Source of the DNA: an uncultured Alistipes sp. | Lineage (GTDB): Bacteria > Bacteroidota > Bacteroidia > Bacteroidales > UBA932 | Reading direction: 5' to 3' | Length of the DNA stretch: 28,557 nt | Assembly: GCA_900544195.1 (NCBI GenBank) | Contig: UQUJ01000041.1 | Location: 1-28,557, forward strand | Shown here: in pieces, positions 16,662 through 25,617 of the stretch | Numbering within the stretch: position 1 is the stretch's first letter | Layout: each line of letters opens with the position of its first letter | The notes under the pieces: generated by a model | The model's input: the letters and a program-made list of their open reading frames with translations, nothing else | Database searches by the model: none | Told to the model about the DNA's origin: nothing | Position numbers and translations under genes: made by a program

Positions 16662-18386
16662 TTAAGGGTTTGTCACCACAACAGGGACAATAGGAATAAA
16701 ACCGGAAATCATATCCCAACCTTTGGAAGCATCCTTTATTGACACCAGAACGTTGAACTTTCTAGAACCATTTGTAAAGATGAGAGGAAGGTCGGAAGCA
16801 TCTATGTCCATCAGAACGATGCCGTTCCCGGTGCTTGTGATTCCGTTCAACTTAAGAGGAATAACATCATCTTTTGGCTCCACGCTTTGAGTGAGGATCG
16901 ACACATTGCCTACATTCAGAGCCTCGGCGGCAGAGAACGGACGGACCTCGAATTTCAATGTCAGAGACTTCTTGACACCTTCACAGAAGACCTCAACCGA
17001 TCCATCTGAATATGTCGGGAAATATACAAACGATGATATCACGTTTCTTATCTTAGTCCGCGCGTCCTCAACATCCTTTATTATCGAAGCCAAGTCATCC
17101 TTGCATTTCTCAATCCTTGACTCCAATGCCTCGACTCTCTCGTCAATGCTGTTGTTGAGGCTTTCTATCTCGTCATCAAGCTCATCGTCAAGAATGCCCT
17201 CCAACGATGTGATGGCATCCTTTATCACGGCCTCATAAGCAGCCTTGATGTCCTTCTTTGCCTGCTCAAGCTCCGAGAACAAGTCCTCCAGGCTCTTGGC
17301 GTTGTCCGCAAGAGCGTTCTCTGTCTCTGTCAGAGCCTCTTTCAGGTCCTTGATCTCTCCCGCATTAGCGTCAATCAATTCTTTCAGATAGGCTTCCTGA
17401 GACTTCAACTGGTTTTCAAGATCCTTTTTCTGAGCCTCAAGAGCCGCTTTTGTCTCCTCAATCGTCCAATAGGCCGTAAGTTTCTCGTTCACCCAGAGTT
17501 TAAGGGACTTTTCCAATTCCTCAAGAGAGGTCTTAACCTTTTCCGTCCATGCGCTTTCAATCTCTGCGCGAGTCTTGGCTATAGCCGATGAGTAAGCCTG
17601 TGTAAGATTTGATACCTCTTTGTCTATCCTGTCATTAAGACCGGAGACTTCCTCTCCGATTTTTGACTCAAGGTCACTGACCGCCTTTTTCAAATCCTCG
17701 TCGAACTTGTTTGTCAGGCGGGTCTCAAGGTCAGACAAAGACTTCTTCAGTTCAGACATCTCCGTGTTGATCCCTCCAATCCGTTCCACAATACCATTAT
17801 ACTGCTCCAACGTCGCGAATGTGGCTGTGGCCCAGTCCCTGATGCCTTTCAATTCATCATCAACATAGGTCTTGAGAACAGAAATCTGTTTCTCCAATTC
17901 TTGATCCTTATCTTTCAGATCAGAGATCATCTCATCTATGTCGGACAGTTTGCCCTGCATTTCCGTCCTCATCGCCTCAAGGTTGGCCAAGACGGTAGCC
18001 TTGGATTCATTGATGGCAGTGATCAGTTCCTCCTTGTTGGTCTTGTCACTGTCCCGGAGTTCCTTCACAGCCTTTTCGAGTTCAGAGCGAACTTCGGATA
18101 CGCGGTTCTCGTTCTCACCGATGTCTTTGCGAAGATCATCGGCGGTCTTGTCCAAGGACTCGATCATCTTCTTGATTTCCAAATCTGTCCGCTCCAACTC
18201 CGGAAGTGAAGCGTTTATCTTTTCGAGCTGCTTGTCGATGGACGGGATGCGGTTATTCTCGATTTCATCGATGCGGTCATCCACACGCTTGAACTCAGCA
18301 TCGTAGTCAGCGCATCCGGAGGACACCAGCAGGATCACGCTCAGAAGAGCCGGTAATATTCTTCTTAAACTCATTGATTCTTCCAT
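16662..18386 (-). CDS. Coiled-coil lipoprotein without extra C-terminal domain (B2)
   Basis: Second gene of operon B, 574 residues. Seen: signal peptide with SSGC, about 400 residues of heptads beginning DRIDEIENNRIPSIDKQLEK, the landmark WVNEKLTAYWTIEETKAALE near 307, and a middle domain from about 450 (SFVYFPTYSDGSV) ending in VVVTNP. No FISUMP or leucine-rich repeats follow. The ATG at 18386 lies 7 bases after the upstream stop; ATG 18374, four codons on and preceded by GGAAGA, is equally possible. The stalk is closest to that of the 6146-8419 protein, although that gene sits in the other operon. Confidence 0.85.
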   Translation of the reverse strand: MEESMSLRRILPALLSVILLVSSGCADYDAEFKRVDDRIDEIENNRIPSIDKQLEKINASLPELERTDLEIKKMIESLDKTADDLRKDIGENENRVSEVRSELEKAVKELRDSDKTNKEELITAINESKATVLANLEAMRTEMQGKLSDIDEMISDLKDKDQELEKQISVLKTYVDDELKGIRDWATATFATLEQYNGIVERIGGINTEMSELKKSLSDLETRLTNKFDEDLKKAVSDLESKIGEEVSGLNDRIDKEVSNLTQAYSSAIAKTRAEIESAWTEKVKTSLEELEKSLKLWVNEKLTAYWTIEETKAALEAQKKDLENQLKSQEAYLKELIDANAGEIKDLKEALTETENALADNAKSLEDLFSELEQAKKDIKAAYEAVIKDAITSLEGILDDELDDEIESLNNSIDERVEALESRIEKCKDDLASIIKDVEDARTKIRNVISSFVYFPTYSDGSVEVFCEGVKKSLTLKFEVRPFSAAEALNVGNVSILTQSVEPKDDVIPLKLNGITSTGNGIVLMDIDASDLPLIFTNGSRKFNVLVSIKDASKGWDMISGFIPIVPVVVTNP

Positions 18387-18393
18387 TTTAGGG

Positions 18394-20811
18394 TTAATTT
18401 GTCACGATCGTAGGGTTTATGCCGGCCACCTTAAGATCACGCTTGACCAGATCATTAGTGGCTTTGCTGCAGCCTACCATTCTGATGGTCTTCAATTTCT
18501 TACAACCATAGAACATACAGCGTCCTTCTTTTCCATTATCAGTCACATTGTGCCAGTTCGCTTTCTCCAAATTCCAACCGGACAAATCCAAAGTTTCAAG
18601 AGATGAACATCCATTGAACATTCCAGGCACGCTAATCACCTTATCCATTTTCCATTTGGACAAATCCAAGGAAGTCAACCCTGAGCATCCATAGAATGTA
18701 TAGTTGGTAAATTCAAGGTTCTGAGGCTTCCAGGATGAGATCTTCAACGATTTTGTAGTCAGCTTACTACAATTATAAAAGGAATGTTGAAAATTAGTGA
18801 CCGCCGACACGTCCAATAACTCAAGATCCGCCTCTTCAAGAAGATTACAGCCTCTAAAATATATATAGTAATCAGGCTTTACTTTCTTGAGGAGCTTGAT
18901 TGTCTTCAAGTCAGCAGATTCCTTATCACTATAACTCCAATAAAGGTTCACTTTGTCAACCTCTCCGTGAAAGCCGATTTCTCCATACTTGGTGTGCACT
19001 ATGCCCAACTTATTTTTATTCGCGTCAAAGGCTGATAAATATGAAGAAATCTCAACCATTCTTCCGGACACTGTGGTATATTGGATCAAAGGCGGTCTTA
19101 TTTTCGCGACTTTCAAAGGAGTGAACCGTGTGGAAACGTCACGGACAACGACCCTGAAACCGGCGGAGACTCGTCCTGCAATAAAGTCATCCAACAGTAC
19201 CCCGGGCTCAACCCTGACATTCAGGACTCCGTTCTTTGCCTTGGTGATTCTCTGAACTTTCAGAGCGACCTCATCCCCGACCGAAGCCCTTGTCTTTGTG
19301 AGCAACGCATACGCCGACACATCAGCGGCTCCTATTGAGGACAGCAGCCGCTCAGGGCGGATCTCCAGAGAGACATCGATGGTCTTTTCCAAAGACTCGA
19401 CGTTGTAGGAGAGAATCACACTCCCGTCATCGCTCGTCGGGACAAACGCCAGAGACTGCATCACGGAGTCAAAGGAGGAAATAAGGCCAGCGAAATCAAG
19501 GGAAGCGAGATCGCTATTGATAGAAGCCATCACCCTCCTCATTTCAGCCTCTTTTGTCGAAAATGCTTTCGTGAAACTGTCATACGCGGCATCAACACGA
19601 GCTTTGACCGTAGCCTCAAAAACACCCTTGAAATCAGTGATGGCATCCTCGATTGCTTTCTTGTAGGCAGTGGTAAGATCCTCCTTCGCCTTGTTCAAGT
19701 CGGACGTGAAGACCGGGAAACGATCCGCCAACGCCTTAAGGTCATCATTGACTTTCTTCAACCTGTCCTCAAGAGCAGCAATATCCCCCGCGTTTTCACT
19801 GATCAAATCATTCAACAGTTTTTTCTGCGCCTCAAGCTGATTCTCAATGTCATCATTAAGCGCCTTGAGGGAATCCTTAGTCCGGGCGATCGTCCAGTAG
19901 CCGTCCAAAGTTCTGTTCACCCACGATTTCATAGAGGCCTCGCTGTCATCGATGGCTTTCTTCAGGCTTTCGTTCCACCATTTTTCCATTTCCTCACGGA
20001 AAGTGGCGATGGCGTCGGTGTAGGCCTTGGTGATGTCAGAGACCACCTTGTCGATCCTGTCATTCAGACCATCGACCTCCTCGCCAAGCCTTGACTTCAC
20101 TCCATCCGACGCTGTCTTCAGATCCTTTGAATATTTCTCCGTCAGACGGGTCTCAAGGTTAGTCATCGAGGTTTTGAGGCCAGCTATCTCGCCTTCGATC
20201 CCGCCGAGCTGGTCCACAATGGCGTTATACTGGTCCAAAGTCATGAATGTCGCATTAGCCCAGTCCTTGGTCTCCTTCAGTTCCTTGTCGATGTAGATTC
20301 TCAAATCCGAAATTTTCTTCTCAAGTTCGGCATCCTTTTTCTGAAGATACGAGATGGTGTTGTTGATTGAAGTCAGTTTGCCATTCAACTCGGTCTTCTC
20401 CGACTCCAGCAACGCAAGCAGCACGGCCTTGGCCTTGCCGAGGGAGTCAAGGACATATTCCTTGTCCGCCCTGTCGCTGTTTTTAAGATCCTCGACCGCT
20501 TTCTCAAGGCCGGTCTTCAATGCTGAGATGCTTTCCCCGTTCTCCGAGATTGCTTTCTCAAACTCCCCAGCTGTCTTCTGAAGGTTCGCGATCATTTCCT
20601 TCAGATCCGCATCGGCCTTCTCAAAATTGGAAATCGAGGAGTTGACCGAGACGACCTGACTCTCGATGGTGGCGATTTGGTTGTCCTCCATGGCGTCAAG
20701 CCTCTTGTGGATGTTGTCGATGTCCGGGGAGTAGTCCGCACATCCGAAGGACATCAACAGACACAGGGGCAGAACAATCCCGACGCCGACCCTTTCTAAA
20801 AAATTTGTCAT
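18394..20811 (-). CDS. Coiled-coil lipoprotein with C-terminal DUF285/BspA-like repeats (B1)
   Basis: First gene of operon B, 805 residues, paralogue of the 8443-10926 protein along its whole length. Seen: signal peptide with MSFGC (Cys24), stalk to about 445 with a diverged landmark WVNRTLDGYWTIARTKDSL near 305, middle domain from about 450 (SLAFVPTSDDG), a beta-rich linker, and from about 657 leucine-rich repeats (FQHSFYNCSKL, LTSLDLSKWKMDK, MFNGCSSLETLDLSGWNLEK). Predicted surface-exposed adhesin-like lipoprotein; no ligand can be named. Preceded by the operon B promoter and hairpin. Confidence 0.87.
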   Translation of the reverse strand: MTNFLERVGVGIVLPLCLLMSFGCADYSPDIDNIHKRLDAMEDNQIATIESQVVSVNSSISNFEKADADLKEMIANLQKTAGEFEKAISENGESISALKTGLEKAVEDLKNSDRADKEYVLDSLGKAKAVLLALLESEKTELNGKLTSINNTISYLQKKDAELEKKISDLRIYIDKELKETKDWANATFMTLDQYNAIVDQLGGIEGEIAGLKTSMTNLETRLTEKYSKDLKTASDGVKSRLGEEVDGLNDRIDKVVSDITKAYTDAIATFREEMEKWWNESLKKAIDDSEASMKSWVNRTLDGYWTIARTKDSLKALNDDIENQLEAQKKLLNDLISENAGDIAALEDRLKKVNDDLKALADRFPVFTSDLNKAKEDLTTAYKKAIEDAITDFKGVFEATVKARVDAAYDSFTKAFSTKEAEMRRVMASINSDLASLDFAGLISSFDSVMQSLAFVPTSDDGSVILSYNVESLEKTIDVSLEIRPERLLSSIGAADVSAYALLTKTRASVGDEVALKVQRITKAKNGVLNVRVEPGVLLDDFIAGRVSAGFRVVVRDVSTRFTPLKVAKIRPPLIQYTTVSGRMVEISSYLSAFDANKNKLGIVHTKYGEIGFHGEVDKVNLYWSYSDKESADLKTIKLLKKVKPDYYIYFRGCNLLEEADLELLDVSAVTNFQHSFYNCSKLTTKSLKISSWKPQNLEFTNYTFYGCSGLTSLDLSKWKMDKVISVPGMFNGCSSLETLDLSGWNLEKANWHNVTDNGKEGRCMFYGCKKLKTIRMVGCSKATNDLVKRDLKVAGINPTIVTN

Positions 20812-20836
20812 AAGGTGTTGTGTTAAAATTCAATCG

Positions 20837-20867
20837 TAAATTTAGACAACACCTTCCAATGGACAAT
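20837..20867 (-). promoter_or_regulatory. Promoter of lipoprotein operon B
   Basis: On the minus strand, ATTG (20864-20867), 19 bases, then TAAATTTA (20837-20844). The architecture and spacing are identical to promoter A, but both boxes are weaker matches to consensus, so lower basal strength or activation is possible. Confidence 0.55.
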
Positions 20868-20871
20868 AAAA

Positions 20872-20941
20872 GCAGGGTAGTAGATTTCGTCAGACACACG
20901 AAATTTACTACCCTGCGATGAAATTTACCAACAAATTTACC
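20872..20941 (-). promoter_or_regulatory. Hairpin plus half-sites upstream of promoter B
   Basis: GCAGGGTAGTAGATTTCGT (20872-20890) and ACGAAATTTACTACCCTGC (20898-20916) form a 19-bp stem with one mismatch and a 7-base loop. They are followed by GAAATTTACC and AAATTTACC. It matches the element at 11070-11134 and sits at nearly the same distance from the -33 box. It may be an operator or a terminator for the gene ending at 20978. Confidence 0.6.
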
Positions 20942-20977
20942 GGATCAGCACTTAGATGTTTTGTGGCTTAGGCTGCA

Positions 20978-22084
20978 CTACAATCTCTCAAACGGGTTGT
21001 CCGGATCACCGGTCCAGCGGTAAAGTCGGGTCCTGGAGTACTGGTTGCCGGTGACGGAACTCTTTCCCGGTTCCGCGAAATAGTACAGCCCACCGCCCAC
21101 TGGACAAATACCGGTGGAACCGTACTTGAAGTAAAAGCCGGAAACAGGATTCTCCCGCGAACCGATCACCTTATGCTTCGTCCTGTCGTAGAGGACACCG
21201 GCCAACGACTTCTTGACAGGCTTTTCAGCCACGTCAAACACGAACAAGTCATAATTCTTGAATATGCCCTTGCGCCCCTTGTACACAGCCATGAACATCT
21301 TCCCCGTCTCCGCGTCGTAAGCCAGGTTCTGCACACCCCAGTTCGTGTTGCCCGTGTAGGCGAAATACTTGCTCAATGGTTTTGCCGGTCCTTCACCGTA
21401 GAAGTCTCCGAACTTGACTTTGCCGGCATATTCATTAAGCTTCCTGATGTCGTAGCGGAGCAGCACCTGATGGTTGTTGTCGTTGCGGCCAAGGTCGCCG
21501 TAGATGCCGTAAGCCACATAGAGATAGTTCTTTCCGCCTTTCTTGCCGAGTTCCGGAGCGATCGTCACGCCGTCGATTCCGGAGCAGCCGTAAAAATGCT
21601 CATATTCCTTGTCGGCAAAGCCGGTCATGTGGTAGTCCCTCGTGGCGTCCTTGACGCAGACGATGCGGAAAGCGTCATTGTCCTCGGAATCCATGCCGAC
21701 CTCAGTCACCTTGTCCACATCGATGATGGCGATGTAGAACATCGAGCGTCCCTTGGCAAAAGAGGAAAGACCAGCTCCGATGACATCATCCTTGCATTCC
21801 AAAGAGGCATAAACCTTTCTGTCCGAGGGATTGAACGTCATCGCCCCAAGATGTCCTTGAATCCTGTCGATGGAGCCGAGTACCTTCCCTTCCATGTCAG
21901 TCTTGATGAAACTGGTCGTGAAAGAGAAGTACATGCTGCCTACAGCCTTGTCATAGGCGATTCCCTGAACGTGGTTCTTCGCGCCTTCAACGTAAATCTC
22001 TGTCGGAAGATTCTGTTCCGTCTGTGAATATGCGGCCACGGTCCCGGCCACAATCACCAATGCGGTCAACGCTATTTTTCTCAT
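20978..22084 (-). CDS. Secreted protein of unknown function, possible beta-propeller
   Basis: 368 residues with a Sec signal peptide (MRKIALTALVIVAGTVAAYS, cleavage likely before QTEQ), so periplasmic or exported. I do not recognise a named family. The body alternates short beta-type segments: VQGIAYDKAVGSMYFSFT, LGAMTFNPSDRKVYASL, VQNLAYDAETGKMFMAVY. These resemble blades of a propeller that reads stepwise interactions, and the chain ends RTRLYRWTGDPDNPFERL. No catalytic motif is evident. It lies downstream of lpxB on the same strand, separated by a REP-like hairpin, so it is probably a separate unit. Confidence 0.75.
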   Translation of the reverse strand: MRKIALTALVIVAGTVAAYSQTEQNLPTEIYVEGAKNHVQGIAYDKAVGSMYFSFTTSFIKTDMEGKVLGSIDRIQGHLGAMTFNPSDRKVYASLECKDDVIGAGLSSFAKGRSMFYIAIIDVDKVTEVGMDSEDNDAFRIVCVKDATRDYHMTGFADKEYEHFYGCSGIDGVTIAPELGKKGGKNYLYVAYGIYGDLGRNDNNHQVLLRYDIRKLNEYAGKVKFGDFYGEGPAKPLSKYFAYTGNTNWGVQNLAYDAETGKMFMAVYKGRKGIFKNYDLFVFDVAEKPVKKSLAGVLYDRTKHKVIGSRENPVSGFYFKYGSTGICPVGGGLYYFAEPGKSSVTGNQYSRTRLYRWTGDPDNPFERL

Positions 22085-22112
22085 ATTCTAAAATGTTATT
22101 GTTCTGTCCTTT

Positions 22113-22189
22113 GGTCACTTCGACAAGCTCAGCGACCAGTATCACTTGCGGTCACGGGACTTCCGGCCACTGAGCCTGTCGAAGTGACC
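22113..22189. repeat. Inverted pair of REP-like GTCGAAG repeats
   Basis: GGTCACTTCGACAAGCTCAG (then CGACC) at 22113-22137 and its near reverse complement at 22165-22189 form a potential 25-bp stem with three mismatches. The pair sits between lpxB (stop 22212) and the secreted-protein gene (start 22084) and may end lpxB transcription. It is the same repeat class as 11142-11382. Confidence 0.75.
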
Positions 22190-22211
22190 TCCTGCCCAAA
22201 TGACCTATCTA

Positions 22212-23372
22212 TTATTGTCTTAACTCCCCAATCATCGCTCTGGCCACGGCAGCGGAAGCCCCCTCCCCCCCGAGCGCGTCACGGATCTCCTGATAGCCGG
22301 ACAGCATCGCGGAGCGGTACTCCTCGTCCTCGATCATCCTGCGAACCTCGTTCAGCACGTTGTCCGGCGTGAAATAGTACTGCAGTAGCTCACGGAAACA
22401 AATCCGGTCAAGGATCAGATTGCCGAGGCTTATGTACTGAATCTTGATTATCATCTTGGCGATCAGGAAATTAATCTCGGCCCCCTTATAGGCCACAACC
22501 TGCGGTGTGCCGATCAGAGCACATTCCAGCGATGCCGTCCCGGAGTTGACCACGGCTGCCTTGGCGTGACGCATCACGGCATAACTCTGGCCGAAGACCA
22601 CGCTGACATGTTCACGCCCACCGATATACTTGGTGTAGTCAGCCTCCGAGCGCGCGGGAGCGGCGGCCACCACAAAGCGGTATTCTGAATATTCAGGGAT
22701 CGCGTGCAGTTTGTCGGCGAATGCCATGAAGGTAGGCATCATCGAGCTGATCTCCCCGTTTCTGGAGCCGGCCAGAAGGGCGATCATCGGTTTGTCCGGG
22801 AGTCCGGTCTTCGCCAGAAACTCCTCACGTGTCTCCTTAAAGGCCTCCGAGTTGTCAATGGCGTCAATCAGAGGATTACCTTTGTATATGAAGTCAACGC
22901 CTTTCTTCGTGAAGTACGGAATCTCGAACGGGAACACGATGAAAAGCTTGTCCACAAAGGCCTTGAGCTTCTTCACACGGCTCTCCCTTGAGGCCCAGAC
23001 CTTCGGGGCGATGTAGTAGAAGACCTTGAATCCGGCCTTGTGGGCAAACTCGGCAACCCTGAAATTGAAGCCCGGATAGTCGATCAGGATCACCACGTCG
23101 GGCTTCCAGGCAAGGATGTCGGACGTGCAGTCCGTGAATCTTTTAGCGAAGGCCCTCGCATGAACCAGTATCTGGGTGAACCCGATGACGGCGCCGTCCT
23201 TATAGTCCTTGACAAGACCCGTTCCGTCCTGATGCCCGTGGTACACCTCGTCCATCAGCCCTCCACCCCAGAAACGGATGTCCGCCTGAGGATCCTCGGC
23301 ATAGAGACCCCTCATGAGATTGGATCCGTGCAGATCCCCTGACGCCTCGCCTGCTATGATGTAATAACGCAT
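22212..23372 (-). CDS. lpxB: Lipid-A-disaccharide synthase
   Basis: GT19 glycosyltransferase that joins UDP-2,3-diacylglucosamine and lipid X to make lipid A disaccharide on the inner face of the inner membrane. The 386-residue length is normal for LpxB. Seen: N-terminal MRYYIIAGEASGDLHGSNLM, which is the family signature and fixes the start; DYPGFNFRVA near 100; YIAPKVWASRESR near 125; and the donor-side SGTASLE region near 275. Downstream of surE on the same strand with a 72-base gap containing a small GCGGAC/GTCCGC hairpin (23388-23405); the two are probably co-transcribed. Its presence confirms a Gram-negative, LPS-bearing organism. Confidence 0.96.
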   Translation of the reverse strand: MRYYIIAGEASGDLHGSNLMRGLYAEDPQADIRFWGGGLMDEVYHGHQDGTGLVKDYKDGAVIGFTQILVHARAFAKRFTDCTSDILAWKPDVVILIDYPGFNFRVAEFAHKAGFKVFYYIAPKVWASRESRVKKLKAFVDKLFIVFPFEIPYFTKKGVDFIYKGNPLIDAIDNSEAFKETREEFLAKTGLPDKPMIALLAGSRNGEISSMMPTFMAFADKLHAIPEYSEYRFVVAAAPARSEADYTKYIGGREHVSVVFGQSYAVMRHAKAAVVNSGTASLECALIGTPQVVAYKGAEINFLIAKMIIKIQYISLGNLILDRICFRELLQYYFTPDNVLNEVRRMIEDEEYRSAMLSGYQEIRDALGGEGASAAVARAMIGELRQ

Positions 23373-23444
23373 AATCTATCCCGTAACGCGGACCGCTCCG
23401 TCCGCAGACATATTCATCAGACGCTCCCGGCGCCTATGCAATCC

Positions 23445-24302
23445 TTAAAAATCCTTGTTGAGCCCAAGTCCGTCCAGGCGGGCGATCTCCTCCCTGTCGG
23501 TATTGTCGACGTTGTGGGCGACAATGGAGATGTAGCCATCGGCCAGGATGTGGTGATCAGCCAGAATGTCTTCCGCCGGGGAATCGTCCTTGAATTCACC
23601 GACCATCATGTAAAGGGTCTCCCCGTCCTCGGCCTTCGGGAAGGATGTGTGCCCCAGATCCTCCGGACGAACGCCTCTTTTGGCGAAAAGCTCCGCGTCC
23701 CAAGGCTTGAACTCCTTCTCCCAATGTCCCAGCCCCTGATGCCCCACACGGATGCCCTTGACAGCCGATGCCGGAATATCAGGGAAATTGACATTATAAT
23801 ATATTCCTGACTTCGGATTGTGGTGCTTCCAAAGTTTTCTGAATATGTCGGGAAAATATTCATTGACAACGGAAAAGTCCGCGTCCATGCTCATCGTGTC
23901 GAGCGAGACGCCGATGCCTAATATTCCGTTCAAGGCCGCCTCCTCCGCCGCGCCAAGGGTCCCGGAATAGTTCGCCGCCGTGGCAGCGTTGGAGCCGTGA
24001 TTGACACCGCAGACCACGACATCCGGCTTTTCCGGCCAGAATATCTCGTCCAGTCCATATTTTACGCAGCTTGCCGGAGTAGCGTCGAGGTAGGACCACC
24101 GCACCCCATCATTGGCGGGAAGTTCCTTGTAAGCGATCGCTCTGCCACCCATCGAGACTGCCATTGACATTCCGGACTGGTGAAATTTCGGTGCGACAGC
24201 CGTTATTCTGCCAAATTGACGCATCATGTCAGACAGCGCATGGATGCCACCTGCCTGATAGCCATCGTCATTTGTCAGCAGTATATTCAGTTCATTCGAC
24301 AT
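23445..24302 (-). CDS. surE: 5'/3'-nucleotidase SurE
   Basis: Metal-dependent nucleoside monophosphate phosphatase linked to stationary-phase survival. Seen: ILLTNDDGYQAGGI with metal ligands Asp12-Asp13, QSGMSMAVS with Ser43, and VCGVNHGSNAA with Asn101, the full SurE metal site. A family-typical GTLGAAEEAAL segment follows near 115. At 285 residues it is about 30 longer than E. coli SurE. It starts 27 bases below a minus-strand TATATTTG and is divergent from gapA. The surE-lpxB order is common in Bacteroidota. Confidence 0.94.
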   Translation of the reverse strand: MSNELNILLTNDDGYQAGGIHALSDMMRQFGRITAVAPKFHQSGMSMAVSMGGRAIAYKELPANDGVRWSYLDATPASCVKYGLDEIFWPEKPDVVVCGVNHGSNAATAANYSGTLGAAEEAALNGILGIGVSLDTMSMDADFSVVNEYFPDIFRKLWKHHNPKSGIYYNVNFPDIPASAVKGIRVGHQGLGHWEKEFKPWDAELFAKRGVRPEDLGHTSFPKAEDGETLYMMVGEFKDDSPAEDILADHHILADGYISIVAHNVDNTDREEIARLDGLGLNKDF

Positions 24303-24322
24303 GCTATTAATATTTTAGCCCA

Positions 24323-24330
24323 CAAATATA
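24323..24330 (-). promoter_or_regulatory. -7 box for surE-lpxB
   Basis: Minus-strand TATATTTG, a perfect TAnnTTTG, about 20 bases before the surE ATG at 24302. No clear -33 box. Confidence 0.5.
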
Positions 24331-24351
24331 TTAAATTCCGCAATTTTTTAA

Positions 24352-24359
24352 TAATTTTG
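24352..24359 (+). promoter_or_regulatory. -7 box for gapA
   Basis: Plus-strand TAATTTTG (TAnnTTTG). It predicts a leader of about 70 nt before the gapA ATG at 24439. The leader is A/T-rich without a Shine-Dalgarno site, as is usual for highly expressed Bacteroidota genes. Confidence 0.5.
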
Positions 24360-24438
24360 CATTGCTTTTGCAGTGAAAGGCTGCGGTTAAGTTGATTTGT
24401 TGAAAGTGTATTAACAACTTATTTAATATCTATTAAAA

Positions 24439-25437
24439 ATGGTAAAACTTGGTATTAACGGATTTGGCCGTATCGGCCGTATGGTTTTCCGTGCAGCAGT
24501 TGAGAATTTCTCAAATGACATCGAGGTTGTAGGTATCAATGACCTTCTCGATCCAGAGTATCTTGCTTACATGCTCAAGTACGATTCAGTTCACGGAGCA
24601 TTCAAGGGCGACGTAAAGGTTGAGGATGGACACCTTGTTGTCAACGGCAAGAAGATCCGTGTCACCGCCGAGATGGATCCTGCAAACCTTAAGTGGAACG
24701 AGGTTGAGGCTGACGTGGTTGTCGAGTCAACAGGTTTCTTCCTCACAGACGAGACCGCACGCAAGCACATCCAGGCCGGCGCTAAGAAAGTCATCATGTC
24801 CGCTCCTTCAAAGGACGCTACACCTATGTTCGTCTATGGTGTGAACCACAAGACCTACGCAGGCCAGGACATCATCTCCAACGCTTCCTGCACCACCAAC
24901 TGCCTTGCCCCTATCACCAAGGTGCTCAACGACAAGTTCGGTGTCAAGAGAGGCCTCATGACAACCGTTCACGCCGCTACCGCCACCCAGAAGACCGTTG
25001 ACGGACCTTCAAAGAAGGACTGGAGAGGTGGTCGTGGAATCCTCGAGAACATCATTCCTTCCTCAACAGGTGCAGCCAAGGCTGTAGGTAAGGTTCTTCC
25101 TGAACTCAACGGCAAACTTACCGGTATGTCTCTCCGTGTTCCTACATCAGACGTTTCTTTCGTAGACCTTACCTGCGAGCTCAACACTCCAGCCACCTAC
25201 GATGAGATCTGCGCCGCCATGAAGGCTGCTTCAGAAGGCGAGCTCAAGGGCGTTCTCGGCTACACCGACGAGGCTCTTGTATCCACCGACTTCCGCAACG
25301 ACGCCCGCACCTCTATCTTCGACGTGAAGGCCGGTATCCAGCTCGATCCTACATTCGTGAAGGTTTGCGCTTGGTACGACAATGAGTGGGGCTACTCCAA
25401 CAAGGTGCTTGAGATGGCACGTGTTATCGCAAAATAA
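24439..25437 (+). CDS. gapA: Glyceraldehyde-3-phosphate dehydrogenase, type I
   Basis: Glycolytic enzyme oxidising glyceraldehyde-3-phosphate to 1,3-bisphosphoglycerate, cytosolic tetramer. 332 residues, standard length. Seen: NAD-binding GINGFGRIGR (5-14), Asp35 (in GINDLLDPEY), active-site SNASCTTNCLAP with catalytic Cys151 and His178 in TTVHAAT, and the C-terminal WYDNEWGYSNKVLEM. Codon choice differs visibly from its neighbours (few rare codons, many CTT/GTT/GAC/AAG), as expected for strong expression. Single gene with its own promoter and a strong terminator. Confidence 0.98.
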   Translation: MVKLGINGFGRIGRMVFRAAVENFSNDIEVVGINDLLDPEYLAYMLKYDSVHGAFKGDVKVEDGHLVVNGKKIRVTAEMDPANLKWNEVEADVVVESTGFFLTDETARKHIQAGAKKVIMSAPSKDATPMFVYGVNHKTYAGQDIISNASCTTNCLAPITKVLNDKFGVKRGLMTTVHAATATQKTVDGPSKKDWRGGRGILENIIPSSTGAAKAVGKVLPELNGKLTGMSLRVPTSDVSFVDLTCELNTPATYDEICAAMKAASEGELKGVLGYTDEALVSTDFRNDARTSIFDVKAGIQLDPTFVKVCAWYDNEWGYSNKVLEMARVIAK

Positions 25438-25449
25438 TTCTTATATTTG

Positions 25450-25492
25450 CTGATAAGAAAGGCCGGGCCTTTGGGCCTGGCTTTTTTTATCA
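25450..25492 (+). terminator. gapA terminator
   Basis: GCCGGGCC and GGCCTGGC form a GC-rich stem around TTTG, followed by seven T residues. The stem extends outward through AAGAAAG/CTTTTTTT and CTGATAA/TTATCAG, making it strong and probably bidirectional. Confidence 0.9.
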
Positions 25493-25617
25493 GCCATTTT
25501 ACAAGAACATCACAACCCTTGAAGGTGGCCTCCAGGGCTAGATAAACAGCATTATTATTAAACAAAATGCGCTGATTCAGGCTTATTGCTCCTGACCGCG
25601 CGAAAAGGTACCACATC

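Noticed and set aside
21173..22027. 284-codon open frame on the plus strand
   Set aside because: It is antisense to the secreted-protein gene, which has a signal peptide and sensible composition; no family resemblance.
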